Positions 10,273-19,724 of a stretch of DNA of 64,000 bases are shown piece after piece. Position 1 is the stretch's first letter; the number at the start of each line of letters is the position of its first letter. The translations under genes were made by a program, and so were the position numbers. The notes below the pieces were generated by a model. The model was not told the DNA's origin. It ran no database searches and was given only the letters and a program-made list of their open reading frames with translations. Origin of the DNA: Microcystis elabens FACHB-917 (GTDB lineage Bacteria; Cyanobacteriota; Cyanobacteriia; PCC-6307; Cyanobiaceae); NCBI RefSeq assembly GCF_014698445.1, contig NZ_JACJSZ010000007.1, positions 56,283 through 120,282 of the forward strand, given 5' to 3'.

Positions 10273-11226
10273 ATGACCAGCTCCACCCTGCGCATCGCCT
10301 CACGCCGCAGCCAGCTGGCCATGGTCCAGACCCACTGGGTGCGGGACGAACTCTCCCGGGCCCATCCCGCGCTGGCGATCACGATCGAGGCGATGGCCAC
10401 CCAGGGGGACAAGATCCTCGATGTGGCCCTGGCCAAGATCGGAGACAAAGGCCTGTTCACCAAGGAGCTGGAGGCCCAGATGCTGGTCGACCGGGCCGAC
10501 ATCGCCGTCCACAGCCTCAAGGACCTGCCCACGAACCTGCCGGAGGGGCTGATCCTGGGCTGCATCACCGAGCGGGAGGACCCGGCCGATGCCCTGGTGG
10601 TGCACCGGAAGCATGCGGACAAGACCCTGGGCACCCTGCCCGCGGGCAGCGTGGTGGGCACCAGCTCCCTGCGTCGCCTGGCCCAGCTCCGTCACCATTA
10701 CCCCCACCTGGAGTTCAAGGACGTCCGGGGCAACGTGATCACCCGCCTGGAGAAGCTCGACGCCGGCGTCTACGACTGCCTGATCCTGGCGGCGGCCGGC
10801 CTCACCCGCCTCGGCCTCGGCGATCGCATCCACGAACTGATCGATCCCGCCATCTCCCTCCATGCGGTGGGGCAGGGGGCCCTTGGCATCGAATGCCGTG
10901 CCGGCGACATGGCCGTGCTCGACACGATCGCCGTGCTGGAGCACCGGCCCACCGCCCGTCGCTGCCTGGCCGAGCGGGCCTTCCTGCGCAGCCTGGAGGG
11001 GGGCTGCCAGGTGCCCATCGGCGTCAACACCCACTTCGAGGACGACGAGCTGGTGCTCACCGGCATGGTGGCCAGCATCGACGGCCAGCGTCTGCTGCGC
11101 GACAGCTGCCGCGGGCCCGCCGCCGATCCCGAGGCGATCGGCGTGGCGCTGGCGTGCACCCTGCGCTCCCAGGGGGCCGGGGAGATCCTGGAGGAGATCT
11201 TTGCCAGCGTCCGCCCCGAAAGCTGA
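10273..11226 (+). CDS. hemC: hydroxymethylbilane synthase (porphobilinogen deaminase)
   Basis: Joins four porphobilinogens into hydroxymethylbilane in tetrapyrrole synthesis, which feeds chlorophyll, haem and bilins. The protein is 317 residues from ATG 10273 ([17 protein letters not shown]). It shows the family amino end, [26 protein letters not shown], and the dipyrromethane-cofactor cysteine at residue 245 in [11 protein letters not shown] weak TAGGCT -10 lies at 10222-10227. The 3' end overlaps the ClC gene by 26 bases. hemE lies about 20 kb away in this window. Confidence 0.95.
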   Translation: MTSSTLRIASRRSQLAMVQTHWVRDELSRAHPALAITIEAMATQGDKILDVALAKIGDKGLFTKELEAQMLVDRADIAVHSLKDLPTNLPEGLILGCITEREDPADALVVHRKHADKTLGTLPAGSVVGTSSLRRLAQLRHHYPHLEFKDVRGNVITRLEKLDAGVYDCLILAAAGLTRLGLGDRIHELIDPAISLHAVGQGALGIECRAGDMAVLDTIAVLEHRPTARRCLAERAFLRSLEGGCQVPIGVNTHFEDDELVLTGMVASIDGQRLLRDSCRGPAADPEAIGVALACTLRSQGAGEILEEIFASVRPES

Positions 11227-13240
11227 GGTCCCCGGCCCCCGCCCATCCGGGGCCGAGACCGATCTGCGCGGCCTGCCCTTCCAGTGGAACCTGCTGGCCT
11301 GGGCGGCCCTGGTCGGCACCCTGACCGGCCTGGCGGTGGTGGCGTTCCACGAACTGCTGGGCTTCATCAACAACTTCCTGTTCGGCCCCTTCGTGGAGGG
11401 CCTGCTGGTGATCGGGCGCTCCTCCCCCGCCTCCCCCGCCGACCTGTCGCCGATCGACCTGCCGCAGCTGGCGCCCGACAGCGGCACCCCCCTGCGGGCC
11501 CTGCTCCAGCTCGGACTCGACGGCATCGGCCTGCTGGCGGCGGCACCGCCCCCGCCTCCCGCCCCCCCGTCCGTCAGCCTGCCCACCACGCCCGACTGGC
11601 TGGCCCTGTGGCCCGTGGTGGTGGTGCCGACCCTCGGCGGCCTGGCGGTGGGCCTGCTGCGCCATGTCGCCGGCAGCATCGGTCCGGGTCTGTCGAGTCT
11701 GATGGCGATCGCTGACGGCAGCCAGGGGGGGGAGCCGCGGCTGCCCCTGCTGCGCCTGGTGGCGGCGTCCCTCAGCCTGGGCAGCGGCGCCTCCCTCGGC
11801 CCGGAGGGGCCCAGCGTGGAGGGCGGCGGCAACATCGGCCTCTGGGTGGCCCTGAGGGGCCGCCTCTCCCCCCAGGCCCAGAAGGCCCTGGTGGGGGCCG
11901 GTGTGGCGGCGGGCCTGGCGGCCGGTTTCAAGGCGCCGATCGCCGGGGTGTTCTTCGCCTTCGAGGGCACCTACAGCGCCATCCCCGGCCGCCCCAGTCT
12001 GCGGGCGGTGCTGGTGGCGGCGGTGGCCTCGGCCCTCGTCACCCAGCTGTGCCTGGGGGACACGCCGATCCTGCGCCTACCCGCCTACGAGGTGCGCTCG
12101 CCGCTCGAGCTCCCCCTCTACCTGGGGCTGGGCCTGCTGGCCAGCTTCATGTCGTGGCTGCTGATCCGCCTGCTGGCCGCCGGCCGCGACGAGCGGGTCC
12201 AGGTCGTGGCGCGCCGGCTGCCGCCAGGGCTGCCCACGGCCCTGGGCGGGGCGGCCCTCGGGGGCATGGCCCTGGTGTTCCCCCAGGTGCTGGGGGTCGG
12301 CTACGACACGATCGAGGCCCTGCTGGGCCGGGACGGTGGCATCCCCCTGCTCACCCTGGTGGCCCTGATCGGCGTCAAGCTGGTGGCCACCACCGTGAGC
12401 AACGCCACCGGCTTCGTGGGGGGCGGCTTCGCCCCCTCCCTGTTCCTGGGGGCGGTGCTGGGCAACTGCTACGGCCAGGCCCTGGGCAGCGGCGGCCTGA
12501 ACCTGCCGGTGGCCGAACCACCCGCCTATGCCATGGTCGGCATGGCGGCGGTACTGGCCGGCAGCGCCCGGGCCCCGCTCACCGCCCTGCTGCTGCTGTT
12601 CGAGCTCACCCGGGACATCCGCATCGTGCTGCCGCTGATGGCGGCGGCCGGCCTCAGTGCCGCGCTGGTGGAGCGTTGGCAGGGCATCCAGGATCCTGGT
12701 CTGATGGGCCCCGACCCCCTGGAGGAGCGTCGGCGCGGCCAGCTGGCCGCCATCCCGGTGGAGGAGGCCTTCGAACCGGACGCCCCCCTGGTGCTGCCGG
12801 CGGCCATGGCCCCCTCGGAGGCCCTGGCCCGGCTGATCGACAGCCATGGCCACTGTCTGCTGGTGGAAAGGGCCGGGCTGGCCCTGGGGCTGGTGACGAT
12901 CGGCGACCTCCAGCGTGGCCTCTCCTGTGAGCTCCGTCGCCTTGAACCACTCCGCCTGGAGGATTGTCTGCGCACCGAACTGGTCTGGTTGCCGTCAGGT
13001 GTGTGCCTGGATCGGCTGGAGGATCAACTGCGGCCCAACGGCCTGCGGCAGCTGCCGGTCTTCGCGGTGGCCACGGAAAAGGCGGGACATCTGCCCCATG
13101 GCCTGCCCCCCGGTGGCCTCGCCGTGGAGCGACTTCGGGGGATGGCCAGCCGCGACGGCATGGCCAGGGCCCAGGCCAGACGCCTTCAGGCCGCTTCGGA
13201 ACGGCCCTCCATCAAGGCCTCGGCGACGGGATCGGCCTGA
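11201..13240 (+). CDS. ClC-type chloride channel/antiporter with CBS domains
   Basis: A 679-residue ClC transporter. The start TTG at 11201 was chosen because GGAGGAG sits 4-5 bases upstream, inside the hemC end, and translation from it leads straight to the first helix ([13 protein letters not shown]). Selectivity-filter motifs are [11 protein letters not shown] (about residue 190), the [16 protein letters not shown] block and [12 protein letters not shown]. The carboxy 150 residues carry a CBS-like pair ([13 protein letters not shown]). The family moves chloride, often against protons. An unusually long Pro/Ala-rich loop ([10 protein letters not shown]) precedes the second helix. Confidence 0.9.
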   Translation: MPASAPKAEVPGPRPSGAETDLRGLPFQWNLLAWAALVGTLTGLAVVAFHELLGFINNFLFGPFVEGLLVIGRSSPASPADLSPIDLPQLAPDSGTPLRALLQLGLDGIGLLAAAPPPPPAPPSVSLPTTPDWLALWPVVVVPTLGGLAVGLLRHVAGSIGPGLSSLMAIADGSQGGEPRLPLLRLVAASLSLGSGASLGPEGPSVEGGGNIGLWVALRGRLSPQAQKALVGAGVAAGLAAGFKAPIAGVFFAFEGTYSAIPGRPSLRAVLVAAVASALVTQLCLGDTPILRLPAYEVRSPLELPLYLGLGLLASFMSWLLIRLLAAGRDERVQVVARRLPPGLPTALGGAALGGMALVFPQVLGVGYDTIEALLGRDGGIPLLTLVALIGVKLVATTVSNATGFVGGGFAPSLFLGAVLGNCYGQALGSGGLNLPVAEPPAYAMVGMAAVLAGSARAPLTALLLLFELTRDIRIVLPLMAAAGLSAALVERWQGIQDPGLMGPDPLEERRRGQLAAIPVEEAFEPDAPLVLPAAMAPSEALARLIDSHGHCLLVERAGLALGLVTIGDLQRGLSCELRRLEPLRLEDCLRTELVWLPSGVCLDRLEDQLRPNGLRQLPVFAVATEKAGHLPHGLPPGGLAVERLRGMASRDGMARAQARRLQAASERPSIKASATGSA

Positions 13241-13356
13241 GACAGGAGGCCCAGAATCCTCTGCAGATCCAGTTCGGAGAGCTCACCGTCGTTGCCCCAT
13301 TTCAGCGACGTGCTGTTGAGCTGGTCGGTGGTGGGTTCGTGGGTGGATTCGAACAT
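13186..13356 (-). CDS. small hypothetical protein, 56 residues
   Basis: A short open frame on the minus strand, starting MFESTHEPTTDQLN and ending EGRSEAA. It is acidic and amphipathic ([25 protein letters not shown]). It overlaps the end of the ClC gene by 55 bases and has no clear ribosome site. The balanced composition and an ATG directly inside an otherwise gene-free gap favour a real peptide. It is not recognised and could be chance. Confidence 0.4.
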   Translation of the reverse strand: MFESTHEPTTDQLNSTSLKWGNDGELSELDLQRILGLLSQADPVAEALMEGRSEAA

Positions 13357-13501
13357 GGGAAAGGGTTCGGCGATGCTGAAGGCGCCGCTGTTGATCGCGT
13401 TTCAAGACATTAGGTGTTTGCACCCAGTCAACAAACCCTTCCGGAACAATCTCCAGAATCTCTTCGGTCGCTCCCGGTCGTGGGGTCTTGCCTTGCGGTG
13501 A

Positions 13502-14080
13502 TCAGGGTTTGACAACCACCGGTGTTCCCACCTCCACTTGATCGAACAGGGCGCGCACATGGGGCGTAAGCATCCGGACACAGCCGTTGGTCACGGCGGA
13601 GCGGGAGGTGACGGTCCAGGCCCAGGCGCTGGGGGTGCCGTGGATGCCGTACTGGTTGGGGCCGCTGCGCTTGAAGCCGATCCAGCGATCACCCAGGGGG
13701 CCATTGGGGCCCTGGGTGGGATTGACCTTGCCGCTCACGGTGCTCTGGTACTGGGGGTTCGCCACCTTGGTCTCCACCAGGAAGCGGCCCTTGGGGGTGG
13801 GGGTGCGGGAGTCACCGATGGCCACGGGCCAGCTGCCCAGCACCTTGCCGTTGTCCCGCAGGCTGATGGTGCGCTTGCCCAGCTCCAGCACGATCTCGCG
13901 GGTGCTGGTCACGGCGGCCTTCTCCGGGGCCGGGGCGGGAGTGGCAGCCGGCGTCCCGCCGCCGGGAGCGGTGGCGGGCGCTGGCGTCAGCACCGGCGCC
14001 TCCACGGCTGAGGCGGCCGTCACCATGGCGGCCCCCCAGCCGGTGGTCAGGAGCAGGGACAGAACGAGGGAGCGCGACAT
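13502..14080 (-). CDS. L,D-transpeptidase (YkuD family)
   Basis: A 192-residue exported enzyme that makes or edits 3-3 peptidoglycan cross-links or attaches proteins to the wall. An amino-terminal signal peptide (LVLSLLLTTGWGAAMVTAASAVEAP) is followed by an Ala/Pro linker to about residue 55. The YkuD domain contains ILELGKRTISL-like strands, the FLVETKVANPQY block, IHGTPSAW and the catalytic SAVTNGCVRM with the nucleophile cysteine. It stands as a single gene upstream of ppa on the same strand, 69 bases apart. Confidence 0.92.
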   Translation of the reverse strand: MSRSLVLSLLLTTGWGAAMVTAASAVEAPVLTPAPATAPGGGTPAATPAPAPEKAAVTSTREIVLELGKRTISLRDNGKVLGSWPVAIGDSRTPTPKGRFLVETKVANPQYQSTVSGKVNPTQGPNGPLGDRWIGFKRSGPNQYGIHGTPSAWAWTVTSRSAVTNGCVRMLTPHVRALFDQVEVGTPVVVKP

Positions 14081-14149
14081 GGGTGGAGCGGGAGCGGAGG
14101 GGCCGCGACGTCGGTGGGCCGGCGATGGGCCGGTGATGGCCGGTGGTCG

Positions 14150-14737
14150 TCAGTCGACCAGCCGCGGGTCAACGGCGGAAAGATAGCGATCTTCGCATTC
14201 CTTGATGATGCGCACGGCCTCGCCAGTGTCATGGAAGCCGTTGACCCGGCAGGTGCCGGGCTTCTTCAGATCCTTGTAGTGCTCCCAGTAGTACTGGGTT
14301 TCCTTCAGCCAGTGCTCCCCCAGCTGGGTGTAACTGGTGATGTGCTCCATGCGCTTGTCGTCGGCCAGCACGGCGATCACCTTGTCGTCCACCTCTCCGC
14401 CGTCGTCGAAGCACATGATGCCGATGATGCGCGCCTCCACCAGGCTGCCGGGCACCAGCGGCTCGGTGACGCCGACGATTTCGATGTCGAGGGGATCGCC
14501 ATCCTCGTCCCAGGTACGGGGAATGCAGCCGTAGGCGAAGGGGTAGGCGAGGGAGGAATAGCCGACGCGGTCCAGCTTCAGATGGCCGGTTTCGGTGATC
14601 AGTTCGTACTTGTTGATGGTGTTCGAGTTGAGCTCCACGATGGCGTTAAGCCGCAGCTCGGCCTCATCGGCGAAGGCCGGCAGCACATGCAGCAGGTTCA
14701 GCATGATGCGGCTGGGGGCGTGGTCGATGTTCGCCAT
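14150..14737 (-). CDS. ppa: inorganic pyrophosphatase (family I)
   Basis: Hydrolyses pyrophosphate to drive biosynthesis. The protein is 195 residues and cytoplasmic. The metal-binding signature DEDGDPLDIE is present. Other family blocks are EIVELNSNTINKYE-like substrate residues near 40, KLDR, YPFAYGCIPRT and DDKVIAVLADD. ATG 14737 (MANIDHAPSRIM) gives normal family length. It is divergent from nothing nearby and lies in the same direction as the L,D-transpeptidase. Confidence 0.95.
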   Translation of the reverse strand: MANIDHAPSRIMLNLLHVLPAFADEAELRLNAIVELNSNTINKYELITETGHLKLDRVGYSSLAYPFAYGCIPRTWDEDGDPLDIEIVGVTEPLVPGSLVEARIIGIMCFDDGGEVDDKVIAVLADDKRMEHITSYTQLGEHWLKETQYYWEHYKDLKKPGTCRVNGFHDTGEAVRIIKECEDRYLSAVDPRLVD

Positions 14738-14822
14738 GGTGGAGGTTTCTCAGCAGCGGCATCTTAGGCAGCGGGCCCCGTCCCCCACCCCGCTGGCGGC
14801 AGCCCCGATCAGCCCACAGCGA

Positions 14823-16376
14823 TCAGCCCGCTCCGGTCAGCTGGCCGACCTTCGCGCGCAGGTAGGTGAGGAACGGCCCGGCGCCCAGGGGCCGGCCCGT
14901 CACCCGCTCCACCAGCTCCTCGGCGTTCACCGAACGGCCCAGGGGCCAGATGGTCCTGGCGAGCCAGTCCTGGAGAGCGGCCGTCTGCCCCGCAGCCACC
15001 AGCGCCTCGATGGAGCCGATCTCCTGCTCGAGGGCCTCCGAGATCTGGGCGCTGATCAGGTGGCCGAGGGCATAGGAGGGGAAGTAGCCGAACAGTCCCT
15101 CGGCCCAGTGGATGTCCTGCAGGCAGCCCTCGGTGTCCCTGGCCGGCTGCAGCCCCAGCAGGTCCTGCATGCGGCGGTTCCAGGTGGAGGGCAGCTCCTC
15201 CACCGGCATCTCCTGCTCCAGCAGAGCCAGCTCCAGCTCGAAGCGCAGCACGATGTGGAGGCCGTAGCTCAGCTCGTCGGCCTCCACCCGGATGAGGCCC
15301 GGCCGCAGGGGATTGAGGGCCCGCCAGAAGCCGAAGGGCCCTCCCCAGGGGTCGGTGGCCAGGCCACGGCGGAAGCGCGGATGCCAGCGTTCGGCGAAGG
15401 CCCGGCTGCGGGCCACCCGGCATTCCCAGAACAGGGACTGGGATTCATGCACCCCCATCGAGGTGGCCTCCCCAAGGGGCCAGGGAAACCAGTGGTCGTC
15501 GCTGCGGGGCAGGCCCTGCTCGTAGAGGGAATGGCCCCATTCGTGGGCGGTGGCCAGGAAGGCCGAGAACGGCTGGCCCCCCACCACCCGGGTGGTGATG
15601 CGGAAATCCTGGGGGCCGACGGTGCAGGAGAACGGGTGGGCGGAGCGGGACCGCTGGCAGCGGCTGGCGTCGTAGCCCCAGCTGTCGAGCAGCTCGCTGC
15701 AGAGCTGCTCCTGCAGACGCTCCTCCAGCTCGAACGGCTGGGGCGCTGGGGCGGCCGGAGCTGCCGCCACCGTTTCCAGCAGAGCGGGCAGCTCCGCCGC
15801 CAGCGGAGCGAACAGGTCCGTCAGCCGGGTCTTGCCGACGTCGGGCTCGAACGGCTGGGCCAGGATCTCCCAGGGACTGCGGGCCACCGGTTCGGCGCCC
15901 GCCAGCTGGCCGGCCTGCTCGCGCCGCAGCCGGATCAGCTCCCGCAGCGCCGGGGCGAAGGTGGCAAACGTATTGGCCGCCCGCGCCTCCTGCCAGATGG
16001 CATTGCCGTGGGACTGGGCCCGGGCCAGGGCGGTGACCAGGGCCGGATCGAGGCAGCGCTGACGGTTCAGCTCCAGCCGCAGCAGCTGCAGATTGCGGCG
16101 TCGCTCCGGTGGGGCGTCCCCGTCGAGCTCGGCTTCCGCCGCCGCCACCAGATCGGCGTAGGCGTCACTACTCTGGCGTTCGTGGAGCTGGGAGGCCAGG
16201 AGGGCCAGCTGTTCGCCGCGCCAGGGGGCCCCGCCGGCGGGCATCACCGTGTTCTGGTCGTAGTAGAGGGTGCTGCTGATCGAGCCCAGCAGGCGGGTGG
16301 TGTGCAGGTGCCGCTGGAGCTGGTCGAGGGCCGGAGCCGTTGCAGGCATGGGGGTCGGTCGCGCCGGTGGCGCCAT
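14823..16376 (-). CDS. carboxypeptidase Taq (M32 metallopeptidase)
   Basis: A 517-residue zinc carboxypeptidase that removes carboxy-terminal residues from peptides in the cytoplasm. The HExxH zinc site is ATAHEWGHSLYEQGL, followed by ESQSLFWE with the third ligand. The family amino end DQLQRHLHTTRLLGS and the STLYYDQNTVMP block are present. The start was placed at ATG 16376 (MAPPARPTP); ATG 16349 is an alternative. The frame is open further upstream but runs into the head of the opposing gene. Confidence 0.9.
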   Translation of the reverse strand: MAPPARPTPMPATAPALDQLQRHLHTTRLLGSISSTLYYDQNTVMPAGGAPWRGEQLALLASQLHERQSSDAYADLVAAAEAELDGDAPPERRRNLQLLRLELNRQRCLDPALVTALARAQSHGNAIWQEARAANTFATFAPALRELIRLRREQAGQLAGAEPVARSPWEILAQPFEPDVGKTRLTDLFAPLAAELPALLETVAAAPAAPAPQPFELEERLQEQLCSELLDSWGYDASRCQRSRSAHPFSCTVGPQDFRITTRVVGGQPFSAFLATAHEWGHSLYEQGLPRSDDHWFPWPLGEATSMGVHESQSLFWECRVARSRAFAERWHPRFRRGLATDPWGGPFGFWRALNPLRPGLIRVEADELSYGLHIVLRFELELALLEQEMPVEELPSTWNRRMQDLLGLQPARDTEGCLQDIHWAEGLFGYFPSYALGHLISAQISEALEQEIGSIEALVAAGQTAALQDWLARTIWPLGRSVNAEELVERVTGRPLGAGPFLTYLRAKVGQLTGAG

Positions 16377-16475
16377 GCTGGCCCCGGGCCGGACCCGATG
16401 CGGATCGGAGGACGTCCGTCCCCGCCGGCGGACGGTGGCGCCATGGTGGTGAAACACCCTCCCGGCGCAGGATCG

Positions 16476-17150
16476 ATGCATCCCCCCTCCCCGGAGCAGG
16501 CCCTGGTGCTCGCCGCCATCGAACGGTTCATGGCCGATCCCGACCTGGCCCTGGAGGGCCAGCCCGCCGACGGCGACACCGGCGACGTGCTCAGCGCGAT
16601 CCTGCACGCCCTGACCATGGTGCTGTCGCTCGGGGAGATTGAGCGGGCGGTGACCGGCCTGCTCACGGTCCACTGCGATCGGCTCGATGACGACACCCAG
16701 TTGGTGCTCGAAGCCTTGCTCACCGCCATCGAGCGTGACGACGAGGAGATGGCCCTCGACAACCTCCTGGCCAGTGAGGCGAGCCTGCTGGAGGCCAATG
16801 CCCTGGATGGCAATGCTCTGCTGGTCTGGGATCCGGCCGCGTCTCCGCCGCTGCAGGAGATGGAGATCCTCGATGTGCTCGAGCGCTACCCCTGCCGCGG
16901 GGAGGGTGCCCGCTGGAGCTGCGACGACTTCGTGGCTCTGCTGGAGGGCAAGATCCTCCAGTGGCGCAAGACGATGGTGGCCCTGGACATCCTCCAGGAG
17001 CAGCCCGAGACCCTCCCTTCCGCCAGCACCATGGTGCTGCTCGTGCCGGAGGATCCCGCCGCCCCCTTCGAGCAGCTGGAGGTGGGGGTCACACTGTGTC
17101 CGCCGCCGGAAGCCAATGGAGCCGCATCGGCACGCAGCCTTCCAGACTGA
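16476..17150 (+). CDS. conserved hypothetical acidic protein
   Basis: A 224-residue soluble, acidic, helix-rich protein without a signal peptide or membrane segment. I chose ATG 16476 (MHPPSPEQALVLAAIERF); ATG 16443 in the same frame adds 11 residues. Notable stretches are ALTMVLSLGEIERAV, TAIERDDEEMALDNLLASE and WSCDDFVALLEGKILQWRK. The family is not recognised. It is divergent from carboxypeptidase Taq with a gap of 99 bases and its end overlaps the OsmC gene on the other strand by 62 bases. Confidence 0.6.
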   Translation: MHPPSPEQALVLAAIERFMADPDLALEGQPADGDTGDVLSAILHALTMVLSLGEIERAVTGLLTVHCDRLDDDTQLVLEALLTAIERDDEEMALDNLLASEASLLEANALDGNALLVWDPAASPPLQEMEILDVLERYPCRGEGARWSCDDFVALLEGKILQWRKTMVALDILQEQPETLPSASTMVLLVPEDPAAPFEQLEVGVTLCPPPEANGAASARSLPD

Positions 17151-17508
17151 CCTTCACAGGGCAGCGCTCGCCGGCCTGGATCAGCGCCTCCCGCTGCCCG
17201 CCATCGAGACCCTGCGGCAGATCGATCCAGGCCTCCAGCAGGGCGATGCGGCGCTCGCCGCTGCTGCTCATGCCCTTCTCCACCCGCACCCGCGCGCCCT
17301 CCAGCGGGATCCCCCGGCGTTCGGCCACGATCCCCATCACCGTGAGCAGACAGGTGGCCAGGGCCGTCGCCACCAGGTCGGTCGGGGAGAAGGCCTGCCC
17401 CTGGCCCTGGTTGTCCACCGGAGCATCGGTGATCAGCCGGGACCCCGATGGGGCGTGCTCCGCCGCGCAGCGCAGCCCTCCCTCGTAGCGGCAGGTGATC
17501 GTGGTCAT
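17089..17508 (-). CDS. OsmC-family peroxide-related protein
   Basis: A 139-residue OsmC/Ohr-type protein. It carries the family blocks FSPTDLVATALATCLLTVMGIVAERRG, with the conserved cysteine in a helix, and a carboxy half predicted to complete the fold. Characterised relatives reduce organic hydroperoxides with a cysteine pair. Only one well-placed cysteine plus one near residue 115 are visible, so enzymatic activity cannot be stated. It is a single gene, head-to-head with DUF2721. Confidence 0.85.
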   Translation of the reverse strand: MTTITCRYEGGLRCAAEHAPSGSRLITDAPVDNQGQGQAFSPTDLVATALATCLLTVMGIVAERRGIPLEGARVRVEKGMSSSGERRIALLEAWIDLPQGLDGGQREALIQAGERCPVKVSLEGCVPMRLHWLPAADTV

Positions 17509-17605
17509 GGCGGGCGTCGGACAACGGAACGCAGCGCCAGGGTGGCAGGGATCCGCGCCCTACATTCGTCTCCCTCGCTGCGGATCCTTGCCCCTGGTCC
17601 CCCTC

Positions 17606-18037
17606 GTGGCCACCCAGCCATCGGGCGGTCTGGCGGAGACGATCCGGCTGGCGGTCACACCGGTGTTCCTGCTGGCGGGCATCAGTGGTCTGCTCGGGGT
17701 GATCACCACCCGGCTGGCCCGCATCATCGATCGGGCCCGGCTGCTCAAGGAGCGGGACGGCTCCGCCACGGTGGCCCAGCGGCGGGAGCTGCAGGAGGAA
17801 CTGACGCTCCACCGCCGCCGGATGACCCTGGCCTCCCGGGCCTTCGCCTGCGCCGCCAACAGCTTTCTTCTGGTGGCCACCGTGGTGGTGGTGCTGTTTC
17901 TCAGCACCCTGGCCACGATCGATCTCACCCCGCTGATGGCCCTGCTCTTCGTGCTGGCGATGGGCTCGCTGATGACGGCGGTGCTGCTGCTGCTGAGGGA
18001 GGTGCTGCTGGGCAACCAGGCCCTGCGTCGCTTCTAG
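17606..18037 (+). CDS. DUF2721 membrane protein
   Basis: A 143-residue protein with three hydrophobic helices (AVTPVFLLAGISGLLGVI, SFLLVATVVVVLFLSTL, LMALLFVLAMGSLMTAVLLLL) and a basic charged loop (RLARIIDRARLLKERDG), as in DUF2721. GTG 17606 was chosen; TTG 17588 is an alternative. A TACATT -10-like hexamer lies at 17560-17565. Function is unknown. Its stop overlaps the stop of the next gene on the opposite strand by 4 bases. Confidence 0.75.
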   Translation: MATQPSGGLAETIRLAVTPVFLLAGISGLLGVITTRLARIIDRARLLKERDGSATVAQRRELQEELTLHRRRMTLASRAFACAANSFLLVATVVVVLFLSTLATIDLTPLMALLFVLAMGSLMTAVLLLLREVLLGNQALRRF

Positions 18038-19605
18038 GCCGCCGCCAGGCCGATCTCCTCCAGCAGCCGCCTCTGCCGACGCGCGTCCACGAAACGGTGG
18101 GCGGCCATGGCGCCGCTCACCGCCACCGGCGGCACGCCGATGCCCGGGAACACGCCGGCGCCGCAGAGCACCAGCCCCTCGACCGGGGTGGAGCCACCGG
18201 GGAAGGGGCCTGCGCTGGCCGACCATGCCGGACCGTAGCTGCCCTGGTGCATTCGCAGGTAGTGGCGGTGGGTGAGGGGGGTGCCCTGCAGTTCGAGCAC
18301 CACCCGCTCCCGCCAATCGGGCAGCACCCGGGCGAGCGCCTCCCCGAAGACGGCGCAGCGCTCCCGCTTCAGGGCCTCGTAGGCGACGCTGCCCCGCTCC
18401 AGCCCCCGCCACAGCTCCCAGGGTTCGTTGGCGGGGGTGTAGCCGTGCAGGACCTGGTGCCCCGCTGGGGCGCAGGACCGATCGAGAAGGGAGGGCATGG
18501 AGAGCACCACCATGTTGCGTTCGGCCCCGATGCCCCGTTTCCAGTCGCCCACCCAGACATGGTGGATCGGCAGGTGGTCGAGGTCGTCCCCCCGCAGGGC
18601 CAGGTGCCAGTGCAGGAAACCGGCGCAGGCCGGGGTGTCCGCCTGGCGCCGCCGCCAGCGCGACGGCACCGCCGCCTCCGGCAGCAGGCTGAGCAGGTCC
18701 CAGGGGCTGGTGTTGGCGATCACGCCGCGAGCCGCCTCGCGGCGCTCCCCGTTCGCGAGGCGGACGCCCGCCGCCCTGCCGTGCTCCACCAGGATCTCGG
18801 CCACCGCCGCCCCCGTCCGCAGCCGGCCGCCATGGCGCTCCATTCCGCGCACCAGGGCCGCCGCCACGGCCGCGCTGCCGCCGATGGGGTAGTCGAGGCA
18901 GGCCTCGGGCTCGAACCACTCGCCGAACAGCGTCGCCATGGCGGCGGCGCTGGTCTGGTCCATGGGCAACCCGGAGATCAGGAAGCAGAGCAGGTCGACC
19001 CAGTGGAGCAGGAACGGATCGCCCAGGTGTCGGCGGACGATCGGCCCGAAGGCACCCCCCAGGGCCGCCAGCCGGCCCGCCTGGCCCAGCAGGCGCAGGG
19101 CGTTGCCGCCGCCGAGGGTGGTGGCCAGACCCGCCCCGGGCCGCAGAGCCAGCAGCGGCAGGGAGCGGGCCGCTTCGCAGCTGGGCCGCAGGGCCGTGAG
19201 GAAACGGTCCCACTCGGCCGCCACCGCCGGGCCGCGCAGATCGCGAAGCAGGGCCAGGAAGGGGGCCTGCCCCACCCCCACCCGCAGCGTTCCCTCGGGC
19301 AGCAGCAGCCCCCAGTCGCGGTAGGTGGCCACCGGGAGGGTTTCCCCCACCGCCCGCAGCACCTGGGTCAGGGGGTTGGTGCTGGGCCACCGGCCCAGGC
19401 CGCTCCAGAGCGATGGGCCGGATTCGAAGTGAAAGGGACCGCGCCGGAATCCATGGGCTGCGCCGCCGGGGGTGGTGTGGGCCTCCAGCACCAGCACCTC
19501 CAGCCCGTGGCGGGCGGCGATGGCCCCGGCGCAGAGCCCTCCCAGACCGCTGCCCACGACGATCAGATCGACCTTGGAGGGATCTCGAGGCCGCACCATT
19601 TCCAT
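18034..19605 (-). CDS. FAD-dependent oxidoreductase of the phytoene desaturase/CrtH type
   Basis: A 523-residue flavoprotein. The dinucleotide-binding motif VGSGLGGLCAGAIAARHGLEVLVLE is split here as VGSGLGGLCAG followed by AARHGLEVLVLE, and TTPGGAAHGF follows. The carboxy FAD-contact segment is LVLCGAGVFPGIGVPPVAVSG. This is the layout of carotenoid desaturases, prolycopene isomerase and all-trans-retinol saturase relatives. The exact carotenoid substrate cannot be read from sequence. It is divergent from a fatty-acid-desaturase-like gene, so both could act on pigments or lipids, but that is inference. Confidence 0.8.
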   Translation of the reverse strand: MEMVRPRDPSKVDLIVVGSGLGGLCAGAIAARHGLEVLVLEAHTTPGGAAHGFRRGPFHFESGPSLWSGLGRWPSTNPLTQVLRAVGETLPVATYRDWGLLLPEGTLRVGVGQAPFLALLRDLRGPAVAAEWDRFLTALRPSCEAARSLPLLALRPGAGLATTLGGGNALRLLGQAGRLAALGGAFGPIVRRHLGDPFLLHWVDLLCFLISGLPMDQTSAAAMATLFGEWFEPEACLDYPIGGSAAVAAALVRGMERHGGRLRTGAAVAEILVEHGRAAGVRLANGERREAARGVIANTSPWDLLSLLPEAAVPSRWRRRQADTPACAGFLHWHLALRGDDLDHLPIHHVWVGDWKRGIGAERNMVVLSMPSLLDRSCAPAGHQVLHGYTPANEPWELWRGLERGSVAYEALKRERCAVFGEALARVLPDWRERVVLELQGTPLTHRHYLRMHQGSYGPAWSASAGPFPGGSTPVEGLVLCGAGVFPGIGVPPVAVSGAMAAHRFVDARRQRRLLEEIGLAAA

Positions 19606-19724
19606 ACAGCTGTGCCGGTGTGCCTGAACCTCGGCTATGGAACTCTATTAAGATTTCCTTCGGGTTGAGGCCGATCGAGGGCGCCGATCCCTGACTAGGC
19701 TTTTCGAGATTACGAACCTTTCCA

